DNA from: Actinomycetota bacterium
Lineage (GTDB): Bacteria > Actinomycetota > Geothermincolia > Fen-727 > Anoxymicrobiaceae
NCBI GenBank assembly: GCA_018896525.1
Contig: JAHIMR010000081.1
Coordinates: 1 to 59,486 of the forward strand
Direction of reading: 5' to 3'
DNA length: 59,486 bases
A program made the translations under genes and the position numbers. Positions 34,537 through 43,290 of this stretch are shown in pieces. The notes under the pieces are model-generated. The model searched no databases and was not told the origin of the DNA. It was given only the letters and a program-made list of their open reading frames with translations. Position 1 is the stretch's first letter. Each line of letters begins with the position of its first letter.

Positions 34537-35585
34537 GTTTTCTTCTCCTCGCAAATCGTAATCTTCACTTCACCTTCCACGATACGGCCGACCGCCGAGG
34601 CCTCAGGGCAGGGGCCGCCTCGAAGCGCGTCCAGCAACGCCCCGGCGTTTTTCTCGCCGACCGAGCCCAGCAGCCCCCCGGAGGTCTGGGGGTCGAACAA
34701 GCAGTCGAATAACGTAGGGTCGCAGGAGCCGTCAACGCGCACCGCGTCCCCCACGTACTCACGGTTGCGGTAAAGTCCCGCGGGCATCATGCCCATCCGG
34801 CCCATCTCCAGCGTTCCATCGAAGAGTGGGACCTCGACGGCCCATAGTTCCGCGGCAACCCCGCCGGCCCGAACCATCTCGAACAGGTGCCCCCCAAGCC
34901 CGAACCCGGTCACGTCGGTGCAGGTTGTGACGCCGTGACTCGAGAACAGGAGCGCCGCCTCACGGTTAAGGGTGCGCATGGATTCTATCGCGGCCGCCAT
35001 GTCGCCATCACCGATAAACTTCGCCTTGAGGGCGGTAGCCAGTATTCCGGTCCCTACCGGTTTGGTGAGCACCAGCACGTCTCCCGGTCTCGCCCCGTCG
35101 ATGGTCGTCATCTCCTTTGGGTTGACCAACCCGGTTACCGAGAGCCCATACTTCGGTTCCTCGTCATCTATGGTGTGGCCTCCCACTATCACCGCGCCCG
35201 ACTCGCGGACCTTGTCGTGCCCGCCGGACAGTATCTCCGCCAGCACATCAAGTCCAAGGGAGCAGGGAAATGCCACCAGGTTGAGGGCGGTGATAGGCCT
35301 CGCACCCATCGCGTAGATATCGCTGAGCGCGTTGGCCGCCGCTACCTGGCCGAACGTGTAGGGATCGTTCACTATGGGGGGGAAGAAGTCCAGCGTCTGT
35401 ACCAGGGCCGTATCCTTGTCCAGCAGGTACACCCCCGCGTCCTCGCCGGACTCCACCTTTGATATCAACTCCGGCACGGTATCCCAGGGCAGTTGCGATA
35501 GTACTTCCTCGAGGTCTCCCGGACCCACTTTTGACGCTCATCCCGAACCCGTCGCGTATTCGGTGAGCCGTATATTCTCGCTCAA
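34533..35585 (-). CDS. selD: Selenophosphate synthetase SelD, selenoprotein (Sec16)
   Basis: The product has 350 residues if the TGA at 35538-35540 is read as Sec. The start is TTG at 35585 with AGGAGG seven bases upstream. The N-terminus reads LTEYATGSG-Sec-ASKVGPGDL, which is the SelD active-site loop where other species have Cys or Sec. The rest is typical: a long DFFPPIVNDPYTFGQVAAAN segment and AMGARPITALNLV. It makes selenophosphate from selenide and ATP. It overlaps DUF3343 (TTGA) and yedF (ATGA). A conventional gene call starting at 35528 would miss the catalytic residue. Confidence 0.93.
35513..35526 (-). promoter_or_regulatory. Candidate bacterial SECIS hairpin of selD
   Basis: On the minus strand, 11 bases after the TGA, GGGTC pairs with GACCT (one G-T pair) across the loop CGGGA. 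The spacing agrees with the fdhA hairpin (12 bases), which supports both. Confidence 0.6.
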
Positions 35586-35884
35586 GCGAACCCCTCCTTT
35601 CTTGCGCTTCCACCCCCGGGCTGGTTTCTCTTGAACGGGAACAGTAATCGGCGGCCGTCGCTTTCCAGCGTCGCCAGCGCTTCGGTGACCGTCACCAGCC
35701 ACTTCCCGTCGAACAGCAGGGCGATTCCGCACTCGGCGGTTATCTCCACCGGCGTCGGTATCACGGTGCAGGCTACCCCCGCCGACTTCAGCAGCCGTTC
35801 CGTCTTGAGGGCCTGGTTGGTCGAGTCGAAGACCAGCAGTCCGCTTTTTCCTTCCATCTTGTTGCGGCTCCCGTCGAAGTCCAT
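35582..35884 (-). CDS. DUF3343 (putative Se/S carrier-like) protein
   Basis: The product has 100 residues from the ATG at 35884; an ATG at 35857 (MEGKSGLLVF) with GGGAG upstream is also possible. The pattern LLVFDSTNQALKTERLLKSAG, PTPVEITAECGIAL and a C-terminal basic tail matches DUF3343, small proteins often found beside selD and yedE/yedF. The conserved Cys-Gly (CGIA) suggests thiol or selenol chemistry. Its stop overlaps the selD TTG start, so the three-gene unit DUF3343-selD-yedF is translationally coupled. Confidence 0.8.
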   Translation of the reverse strand: MDFDGSRNKMEGKSGLLVFDSTNQALKTERLLKSAGVACTVIPTPVEITAECGIALLFDGKWLVTVTEALATLESDGRRLLFPFKRNQPGGGSARKEGFA

Positions 35885-36007
35885 TATCGATTAGTTATTC
35901 TAATGGAATTGATGAAGAATTGTTATACTCGACAGACGGGAGGTTTCTTTTTTTCCTTGCATTGTAATAGACTGTTTTCCCTAAGAGGTGCACCATGGAG
36001 GTGTATA

Positions 36008-37687
36008 TTGAGGGAGTACGGTAAACGGTGGCGTCTACTCTTTTTCCTGGTGTTACCGCTGGCGCTGGCGGCCAGGGCGATCCATGGAGCGTGGAAGGCG
36101 TTCCACCGGCGTTCGGACAAGCTGCTGGTGGCCGAAAGGGACATCGCGCCCGCCGCTCCTTACCACCGGCAGAGGCGGGTGGTGCAGGTATCCGCCGGGA
36201 TACCCATAACCGCAACCGTCTTCGTGCCATCGGGGGAGGGGCCGTTCCCGGCGATTATCATGGTGCATTCCTGGGGTCTGTGGCGGGCCCAGTGCGACCT
36301 GCTGTACGCCCCCCGGTTCGCCCGCGGGGGGTACGTGGTGCTCACCTACGACTGCCGGGGGTGGGGGAGTTCCGGGGGGGAGGTATCCTGCGCCGCGCCC
36401 GACAGGGAGCTGCGCGACCTTGAGGACATGATAACCTGGCTCACCAGTCCCGAGGCGGACCTGCCGGTGGACCCGGAGAAGATCGGGATAACCGGGGTGT
36501 CGTACGGGGGCGGCCACTCGTTCCTGGCCGCGGCCAGAGACGAGCGGATAAAGGCGGCGGCCCCCATGAGCGGATGGACCGACCTCAACTTCTCCCTCAT
36601 GCCCAACGGCTGCTGGAAGGCGCTGTGGAGCCTGACCCTTTTCGTCGGCTCCATCTGGGCAATGAAGTTTGACATGAAGAACGACCTCGTTCGCTGGCTC
36701 AAGACGGTTGTCATGGAGAGGAACCTCGCAGGGGTGAAGGGAGAACTGGAGGAGCGCTCGGCTATACACCAGGTGGACGACGTGAACTGCCCCATGTTCA
36801 TCGTCCACTCCTGGAACGACGACCTGTTTGAGCCCAACCAGATACTTGATTACTACCAGAGGTTGAAGGTTCCAAAGAAGCTCACCATGACCAACGGGCT
36901 CCACGGCTTCGACGCGGGCAGGGGTGATGTCCTCTTCCCGAACCAGGTGTGGGACGATGCCCGGCGGTGGTTCGACTACTGGCTGAAAGGCGAGCGAGAT
37001 AACGGGATAGGGGAGGAGCCGGACGTCAAGTACTACCAGCCGTGGGACGGGAAGATGGCCGGCGCGGACCGGTGGCCTCCGGAGGGCGTGACAGAAAGGC
37101 GGTTTTTTCTGAGGGGAGAGCATCCATCCGCGGTCAACAGCGGCTTTCTGGCCGACGACCCCGCGGACGGTCACGAGCCGGCGGAGATGGTGGTGAACAA
37201 CACGGTTACCAGCTTCCAGACCTCCGGCCCGCCGATCATCAGGGCGAACGTCATCCGTAACCTGCCGATCCCGGGGGTCCCGTTCTCGATTCCCGGCGAC
37301 AGCGCGTCCTTTACCACCGGGCCGCTCGCGGCCGAACTGCCCATCGTCGGGGCCCCGTCAGTGGAGCTACACCTGTCGTCTTCCACGACGGAGTGCCAGG
37401 TAAACGCGTTGCTCTACGATGTGTCCCCCCGGGGTTTCTGCCGCCTGGTGACACATTGCGCGTTGACGCGAAAGGACATAGAGCCGGATTCGGTGGAGTT
37501 GTTCCGGTTCGACCTCATCGCCTGCGCCCACCGTTTTCCCACTGGGCACAGGGTCCGGCTGGTGGTCTGCGCCTCGGATCCGTTATACGTCCTGCCATCA
37601 CTCACGCCTTCGTTCTACCGCCTGTTCCACACCGAGCAGCACTCTTCCGGCGTCACGCTGCCGGTCATGGAGGTGTCCGCCGGGTGA
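36008..37687 (+). CDS. CocE/NonD-type alpha/beta hydrolase (S15 family), membrane-anchored
   Basis: The product has 559 residues from a TTG with GGAGG at 35997-36001. A hydrophobic N-terminal segment (LLFFLVLPLALAA) suggests a signal anchor. The catalytic serine is in GVSYGGGHS, the Asp in HSWNDDLFEP and the His in GLHGFDAG. The C-terminal jelly-roll-like domain (residues 370-559) with ELHLSSSTTECQ is typical of X-Pro dipeptidyl peptidase/CocE enzymes. The substrate is unknown (an ester or peptide). It is divergent from the selenium genes across 124 bases of AT-rich DNA. Confidence 0.85.
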   Translation: MREYGKRWRLLFFLVLPLALAARAIHGAWKAFHRRSDKLLVAERDIAPAAPYHRQRRVVQVSAGIPITATVFVPSGEGPFPAIIMVHSWGLWRAQCDLLYAPRFARGGYVVLTYDCRGWGSSGGEVSCAAPDRELRDLEDMITWLTSPEADLPVDPEKIGITGVSYGGGHSFLAAARDERIKAAAPMSGWTDLNFSLMPNGCWKALWSLTLFVGSIWAMKFDMKNDLVRWLKTVVMERNLAGVKGELEERSAIHQVDDVNCPMFIVHSWNDDLFEPNQILDYYQRLKVPKKLTMTNGLHGFDAGRGDVLFPNQVWDDARRWFDYWLKGERDNGIGEEPDVKYYQPWDGKMAGADRWPPEGVTERRFFLRGEHPSAVNSGFLADDPADGHEPAEMVVNNTVTSFQTSGPPIIRANVIRNLPIPGVPFSIPGDSASFTTGPLAAELPIVGAPSVELHLSSSTTECQVNALLYDVSPRGFCRLVTHCALTRKDIEPDSVELFRFDLIACAHRFPTGHRVRLVVCASDPLYVLPSLTPSFYRLFHTEQHSSGVTLPVMEVSAG

Positions 37688-37811
37688 GGAAGAGCCCTGA
37701 GGTCCCGGCGGACTCCCTGGAGGTATGAGAGATCACCGCGTCCTTTGATGTCATACTAATAGGTCCTGGATTACCTGGGGTAGCGGGTGTGGAGACAGTG
37801 GAGGATTCCCG

Positions 37812-38321
37812 ATGGAAACTATGGAAGCAATAAGAACCCGGCGAAGCGTCAGGGAGTACACAGGGGAAGCGGTGACTGACGACGAACTCGATCGCTTGCT
37901 CCAGGCCGCCCGGTGGGCCCCCTCGGGGCTTAACAACCAGCCGTGGAGGTTCATGAAGGTGACCAATCGTGTCTTGATAGACGGCCTGTCCGAGCTGACG
38001 AAGTACCGGGGGGTGGTGTCGGGGGCGGAGGTGCTGATAGCCGTTTTCCTCGATGGCCGGGAGATTTACGATCGGACCAAGGACCTCCAGTCGAGCGGCG
38101 CGGCCCTCCAGAATATACTGCTGGCGGCGCACAACATGGGGCTGGGGGCGTGCTGGCTGGGGGAGATACTGAACAGGCGCCAGGAAGCCGAGGAACTGCT
38201 CAAGGTGTCCGGGGACCTCGAGATGGTGGCGGTGGTTGCGCTGGGTCGGCCGGTGGCCCGGGAGAGGGCCGGGGTAAGGCATCCAGTGGAGGACATGCTG
38301 GTCTACCAGCCGGAGCGGTAG
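37812..38321 (+). CDS. Nitroreductase family protein
   Basis: The product has 169 residues with GGAGG eight bases before the ATG. The family start METMEAIRTRRSVREYTGEA, the FMN contact ARWAPSGLNNQPWRF and the MGLGACWLGEI segment are present. These are homodimeric FMN enzymes that reduce nitro compounds, quinones or flavins with NAD(P)H. It is short, which is typical of the minimal subgroup in anaerobes. Downstream lies dinG with 35 bases between; cotranscription is possible, functional linkage is not evident. Confidence 0.88.
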   Translation: METMEAIRTRRSVREYTGEAVTDDELDRLLQAARWAPSGLNNQPWRFMKVTNRVLIDGLSELTKYRGVVSGAEVLIAVFLDGREIYDRTKDLQSSGAALQNILLAAHNMGLGACWLGEILNRRQEAEELLKVSGDLEMVAVVALGRPVARERAGVRHPVEDMLVYQPER

Positions 38322-38356
38322 TCGCGGGAGATAACCTGTTGTAAAGGAAGAGTGAG

Positions 38357-41254
38357 TTGTCCACAGACCTGTTCTTACGCTGTAGCGACAAGGTGAAGAA
38401 GAAGTACCTGTCCTTTCCGGGTCTTACCCGGGAGTACCAGACCATGTTGGGCGGGGACATGGAGTACTGCGCCGTGGACCTGGAGACCACCGGGTTCGAC
38501 CCTGAGCAGGACAGGATCATCGAGGTGGCCGCCGCCCGGGTGGCCGGTGGCGAAATAGTCGAGGAGTGCAGCTCTCTCATCAACCCCGGTTGCGCGATAC
38601 CGCCTTTCATCACGCGGCTTACCGGCATCGATGATGAGATGGTACGTGAAAGCCCCGGAATCGAGGATTTCGTCGGTAAGCTCGCCGGGTTCCTTGGCGA
38701 AAGCACATTGGTCGCCTACTCAAGACTGGAGGAGAGGTTCCTGGGCAGCCTGTATACCCGGATGGACCTCGGCAGGTTCACCAGTCCGTACCTGGATGCC
38801 CTGGACCTCGCGGTGATGCTTCTCCCGTCCCTTCGCGGACACCGCCAGGTGGATATCGCCTCGATATGGGACATTGACCCGGGACAGGCCCACCGGGCGA
38901 TAGACGACGTCCGGACACTGGTGGGGGTCTTCGAGGTACTGCTCAACGGTCTCTACAACATGAACCTTTCGATTATACGGGCCATGGTGGACCACGTCCC
39001 GGCCCGAGGGGGAGGCCTGTCTCTCCTGTTGGGCAGGGTGCTCGAGGAGCGATCCGGCGGGAGGCGTGTCGATCAGTTGAGGATCGGCGACATAACGAGG
39101 AGGGACAGCCAATGGGAGGATATATCGCCGCTTGAGGGAGGGCGGTCCTTTGAGACCGTGACCACTGACGAGGTCACCTCCTTCTTCGGCGCCGAAGGCC
39201 CCCTGGTGTCCCAGTTCAGCGATTACGAGCAAAGGGACGAGCAACTGCAGATGGCGGGGCTGGTTCGCCAGGCGTTCGAGGACAAGGAGATACTGCTGGT
39301 CGAGGCGGGAACCGGCACCGGGAAGTCGCTCGCCTACCTTGTGCCCGGCGTGCTGTGGGCCCGCGCCACCGGGCTGCCGGTGGTGGTTTCGACCAAGACG
39401 TTAAACCTCCAGGACCAGCTCTACACCAAGGACCTTCCCCTGTTGGAGAGCGCGATGGACCAAGGGTACTTCCGGTATTCCGTCCTGAAGGGGTACAGGA
39501 ACTACATCTGCCTGCGAAAGCTCCAGAACATGGTGAACGGCAAGAAGAAGCTCGCGGCGGACCAGGTGGGGATGCTGGGGATGCTGATCAACTGGGTGAC
39601 GGAAAGCGAGACCGGCGATGTCTCGCTGTTGAACGTGTCTCACATCCGGCGGCTTGACGAGCAGGTGCTGGCAAACCACCGGGAGTGCCCCGGCCCGCGC
39701 TGCCCGTTCGCCCGGAGCGGCGATTGCTTCTACCGGAGGGCCCTCTACAGGGCGAAGCGTTCACATATAGTGGTGGTCAACCACTCCCTGCTGCTGACCG
39801 GCATCAACATTCCGTTTGAGAACGCGATCGTCGACGAGGCCCACACGCTGGAGGATGTCGCCACCGAGCAGTTTACCGAGGAGGTTTCCTACCGGGACGC
39901 GTACAGGTTCTTGAACTCCCTGTACTCACCGGTAGATGGAGGGGGGTTCTTCCAGGACCTCCCCGCGGCCCTGGAGAGCTGCCTGGGGCGGGGGGCAATC
40001 GATGCGGTCGAGTACCGTATCACAGAGGCGCGGGGAGCGGTTGAGGCCTGCCTGGAGGACGTGGAGAAGCTTTTCCTGGCGCTCTCGGAGTACTACCGGG
40101 AAAACCAGTACGGTTCGGTCGACATACGGTTCAGCGCGGCGGAGATGGAGTCCGTGGAGTACGCGCGGTTCGCGACCGAGGCCGGGGCGCTGCGCGACAG
40201 CCTGTATCGGCTGCTGGTGTGCATAGCGCGTATCCGGGCCGAGGTGGAGGAGAGGGGGGATGGCTCCGATGACCTGGAGTACCTGATGGGCGACCTGGGG
40301 GGAAAGGCGGAAAAGGTCGCCGAGATGAAGAGCGTTCTCGAACTGGCGCTTTCCACCGAGCCCGATGGGTTGGTGCGCTGGGCAACGGTGGCGAACCCGG
40401 AGCGTTTCGAGTACCAGTCGGTCAAGATCACGCCGGTAGATATTGGTGAGTGCCTTGCCGCTACGCTGTACCACGACCTGGAGTCGCTGGCAATGACCAG
40501 CGCTTCGCTCACCGTGAAGGGCTCCTTCGACTTCTTCCGCTCCCGGGTCGGCCTCGATATCGAGGGCGGGCGGCGGTCGCGAGGCGTCATCCTGGAATCA
40601 TCGTTCGACTTCAGGCGCCAGATGCAACTGCTCCTGCTTCACGATATGCCCAACCCAACCTCCAGTGAGTACAGGGAAAGAATCGCGGAGGTGCTGCGCG
40701 AGGTTATAATTGCCGCCGGGGGTGGCGTGCTGGCCCTCTTTACCAACCGGCGACTGATGATGGACACCTACGAGAGCCTGGTGGATGACCTGCGCCGTCA
40801 GGGGCACAACCTCCTGTGCCAGCGCCCCGGCCACTCACGCAGGCGGCTGGCCGAGGAGTTCGTGGAGGACAAAGGCGCGAGCCTTTTCGGGACAGCGAGC
40901 TTCTGGGAGGGGGTGGACGCCCGAGGAAGCACCCTGCGTGTGGTGGTGGTTACACGCATTCCGTTCGAGAGCCCGGGAAGGCCGGTATTCGAGGCCCGCA
41001 GCGAGCTGGTACGTCAGGGTGGCGGCTCGGATTTCATGGACCTCAACCTCCCGCTGGCGGCGCTTCGCCTCAAGCAGGGGGTAGGGCGCCTTATCCGCAC
41101 CAGGCAGGATATGGGTCAGGTCATTATTATGGACAGCCGTGTGACTTCCAAGCGCTACGGGCGGGTGCTGCTCCGGTCGCTTCCCGACGCAATGCGGAGA
41201 AACGTGTCGATAGACGAGGTCGCGCGGGCGATCCGCGACTTCAAGGGCGATTAG
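38357..41254 (+). CDS. dinG: DinG-type helicase with N-terminal DEDDh exonuclease
   Basis: The product has 965 residues from a TTG with AAGGAAG upstream. Residues 35-200 are a 3'-5' exonuclease (AVDLETTGFD, HRAIDDVRTL). The XPD/DinG superfamily 2 helicase follows: Walker A AGTGTGKSLAY, four Cys of a probable Fe-S domain (CLRKLQNM ... CPGPRCPFARSGDC), VDEAHTLED, and the late motifs FWEGVDARG and QGVGRLIRT. B. subtilis DinG has the same fusion. It should resolve or degrade structured DNA. It is larger than E. coli DinG because of the exonuclease. Confidence 0.92.
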   Translation: MSTDLFLRCSDKVKKKYLSFPGLTREYQTMLGGDMEYCAVDLETTGFDPEQDRIIEVAAARVAGGEIVEECSSLINPGCAIPPFITRLTGIDDEMVRESPGIEDFVGKLAGFLGESTLVAYSRLEERFLGSLYTRMDLGRFTSPYLDALDLAVMLLPSLRGHRQVDIASIWDIDPGQAHRAIDDVRTLVGVFEVLLNGLYNMNLSIIRAMVDHVPARGGGLSLLLGRVLEERSGGRRVDQLRIGDITRRDSQWEDISPLEGGRSFETVTTDEVTSFFGAEGPLVSQFSDYEQRDEQLQMAGLVRQAFEDKEILLVEAGTGTGKSLAYLVPGVLWARATGLPVVVSTKTLNLQDQLYTKDLPLLESAMDQGYFRYSVLKGYRNYICLRKLQNMVNGKKKLAADQVGMLGMLINWVTESETGDVSLLNVSHIRRLDEQVLANHRECPGPRCPFARSGDCFYRRALYRAKRSHIVVVNHSLLLTGINIPFENAIVDEAHTLEDVATEQFTEEVSYRDAYRFLNSLYSPVDGGGFFQDLPAALESCLGRGAIDAVEYRITEARGAVEACLEDVEKLFLALSEYYRENQYGSVDIRFSAAEMESVEYARFATEAGALRDSLYRLLVCIARIRAEVEERGDGSDDLEYLMGDLGGKAEKVAEMKSVLELALSTEPDGLVRWATVANPERFEYQSVKITPVDIGECLAATLYHDLESLAMTSASLTVKGSFDFFRSRVGLDIEGGRRSRGVILESSFDFRRQMQLLLLHDMPNPTSSEYRERIAEVLREVIIAAGGGVLALFTNRRLMMDTYESLVDDLRRQGHNLLCQRPGHSRRRLAEEFVEDKGASLFGTASFWEGVDARGSTLRVVVVTRIPFESPGRPVFEARSELVRQGGGSDFMDLNLPLAALRLKQGVGRLIRTRQDMGQVIIMDSRVTSKRYGRVLLRSLPDAMRRNVSIDEVARAIRDFKGD

Positions 41255-41258
41255 GCGA

Positions 41259-42260
41259 TTAGTCCAGGATTTCGACCCTTACGGTGCGGCAACCGTAGGC
41301 GGTTACCTCCTCGAGCGTGTTGAAGCACAGGTCGATGCGGTTGCCCTTGATGGCGCCGCCGGTGTCCGCGGCGATGGCGTGGCCGTAGCCGTCGATGAAA
41401 AGCCTGGTGCCGAGCGGAATAACCGACGGGTCGACCGCCACAACCCCGTACTGGGCCTTGAGGCCCGACGCCGTGGTGTCGCTCAAGCCCGGCTCCTCGG
41501 GTGAGTAGGCGGTCGCGCGCATAGTGAGGAACCTGCCGGTGTGCCGGAAATCGGAGTCCTGGTTTATCTCGTCGAAGTTCGACTCGACCTCCTGTGAGTG
41601 CTTCTCAAGCTGTTCACTTTCCTCCCCGGCCCGGGCGAGGAACCCCTCGCGCTCGGAGTTGCTCTTCTGAAGTGTACTCCTGCGCGACTCCAGGTCCCGG
41701 GTGACACCTTTGACCTCCTCCTTGCGGCTATTCAACTCGGCGAGCGTGTCGTCAAGTCTCTCGGATTCCTGCTTCACGCTCCTGATAAGCCTCGCATCCT
41801 CGGCGGTGACCTTGTCCATGTACTCCGCGCGCTTGAAGAAGTCGCTGACATCGTCGGAGGAGAAAAGCATGACCAGCTTGTTGTTTCCGCCGTTCATGTA
41901 GATGCTGCGGGCCCGGTTGTTGAGTGCCTGGCGCCGGGAGGCGAGTTTCTCCCGGAACTCCGCCACAGTCGACTCGCCCTCCTCAATCAGGCGCTCCAGT
42001 TCGTCCATCTCAACCGCAAGCTCGTCAAGACGCGAGTTCAGGTCACTTATCTCCATGTCGAGCGTCACAAGGTCCATGAGGGCCGTGTCGCTGCCGGTGG
42101 GTTGCTGTTCCTGTTGGGCCAGCCCCACCGAGAACGTGGCCTGAACCAGCGTGAGCGCCATCAGAGCGGTAAGGAAGCAAGCAAAAGCAAACCCGCCTTC
42201 TCGGGGCGGGATCCCTTTCCATCTATTCTTCCTGATATCGGTATCCACTAAATGCTCCAC
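41259..42260 (-). CDS. Coiled-coil cell-wall protein with 3D domain
   Basis: The product has 333 residues. A hydrophobic segment near residues 25-48 acts as signal or anchor. A long coiled coil follows (residues 60-225), like the PcsB/peptidoglycan-hydrolase regulator type (SIYMNGGNNKLVMLFSSDDV). The C-terminal 85 residues are a 3D domain: LTMRATAYSPEE, VVAVDPSVIPLGTRLFI and the three-Asp signature ADTGGAIKGNRIDL. Such proteins (YocH, Rpf/Sps-like) cleave peptidoglycan as lytic transglycosylases. It is probably secreted and acts in wall remodelling; it converges on dinG with only four bases between. Confidence 0.85.
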   Translation of the reverse strand: MEHLVDTDIRKNRWKGIPPREGGFAFACFLTALMALTLVQATFSVGLAQQEQQPTGSDTALMDLVTLDMEISDLNSRLDELAVEMDELERLIEEGESTVAEFREKLASRRQALNNRARSIYMNGGNNKLVMLFSSDDVSDFFKRAEYMDKVTAEDARLIRSVKQESERLDDTLAELNSRKEEVKGVTRDLESRRSTLQKSNSEREGFLARAGEESEQLEKHSQEVESNFDEINQDSDFRHTGRFLTMRATAYSPEEPGLSDTTASGLKAQYGVVAVDPSVIPLGTRLFIDGYGHAIAADTGGAIKGNRIDLCFNTLEEVTAYGCRTVRVEILD

Positions 42261-42353
42261 TTCAGTAAGAAATTATACGGGAATGCCGGTACAAACGCAA
42301 AAAACGCAAGATTGTACCGGGTACAAAACGCAATATTTTTGCCAATCTCTGGT

Positions 42354-42421
42354 AAAACGCACCCAAGGGGCCAGGCCCCAACCGTGCAAAACGCACCTAA
42401 GGGGCCAGGCCCCATACGTGC
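42354..42421. repeat. Tandem pair of 34-nt family B units
   Basis: There are two direct 34-nt units, each AAAACGCAC-[CT]-[CT]AA, GGGGCCAGGCCCC, then an A-[CT]-CGTGC-type end. A degenerate relative lies just upstream (42300-42335). They fill the gap between the divergent 3D-domain and HEAT-repeat genes. Two units with no spacer argue against a CRISPR. Confidence 0.8.
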
Positions 42422-42490
42422 ATACGTGTAGAATTGTCGGGTATGTGATAATTACCTGGTGCTGGGGAGGGAAACGTATCGGGGGTTTGG

Positions 42491-43183
42491 TTGGACGACG
42501 ATATCGGGCTGGAAAAGGCTGAAGCCGGCATAGAGGAGGCGAAGAGGCGGGGGGACGCCGGGTACCTGCTGAAGGTGCTCGCGGGCCCGTCGCGGGGGCT
42601 CCGGGTGATGGCCGTACGGGCGCTGGGCGAGGTCGGTGGGAAGAGGGCGAGGATGGCGCTGGCCTCGGTTGCCCGGGACCGGCGGGGGGAGGGGCCCGAT
42701 GTGCGCCTCGCCGCCATCGAGTCGCTTGGCGGCCTCTACGGGGATGAGGCTTACGCGTCTTTCCTCGAGGAGTTCATCGCGGATGACAATAAGAGGGTCG
42801 TCAACGGCGCCCGGCGCGTGCTGTCCGGAGCGGACCCTGATGGCTACCCGATGCGCCTGCTGTCCCGCGGTTGCCTCGACCACCAGGCGATCGGGGTCTA
42901 TGGCAGGAGCCGCCTGGCGGAGTCGGTTCCGCTACTGGGCCGCTTCCTGGAAGAGCGCGCCGCCGCGGGCGACTTTCTAAGCACCAACTGCTGGGGGAAG
43001 GTGTACGTTTCGGTGAGGGCCCTTGGAAACATTGGTGGAGAGGATGCCGTCAAAGCATTAAGTGTGTTACTTGGTGCTATCCACAGCGCCGGGAGTTCCG
43101 GTGACAGAGTCCTGACCCAGGAGCGCGCGGACAAGATACGCGGTGCCGCGCGCGCCGCGATAGACGCCGCCGGGAAGGGATGA
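42491..43183 (+). CDS. HEAT-repeat (PBS lyase-like) protein
   Basis: The product has 230 residues from a TTG. It has several 30-residue helical pairs of HEAT type, for example LRVMAVRALGEVGGKRARMA, VRLAAIESLGGLYGDEA and VYVSVRALGNIGGEDAVKA. No signal sequence or catalytic motif is seen. Such proteins act as scaffolds or binding platforms. The ribosome site is weak. The gene stands alone, upstream of the L,D-transpeptidase with 107 bases between. Confidence 0.75.
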   Translation: MDDDIGLEKAEAGIEEAKRRGDAGYLLKVLAGPSRGLRVMAVRALGEVGGKRARMALASVARDRRGEGPDVRLAAIESLGGLYGDEAYASFLEEFIADDNKRVVNGARRVLSGADPDGYPMRLLSRGCLDHQAIGVYGRSRLAESVPLLGRFLEERAAAGDFLSTNCWGKVYVSVRALGNIGGEDAVKALSVLLGAIHSAGSSGDRVLTQERADKIRGAARAAIDAAGKG

Positions 43184-43290
43184 AGGCTCCAGCGGTGTAA
43201 GAGTAATGGGAGTTGACATTTGGCATTGTAAGGCGGCCCGGTGGCGCTTATAATGCTCCCAATACCGTAGGGACTCAGGAGGATGATGAG

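Noticed and set aside
34533-35528. Annotating selD as starting after the TGA at 35538
   Set aside because: That would remove the catalytic loop, ignore the AGGAGG-TTG start and break the four-base overlap with the DUF3343 gene.
42354-42421. Possible CRISPR array
   Set aside because: There are only two units, they adjoin without spacers, and their palindromic core matches the dispersed REP family. No cas genes are present in the window.
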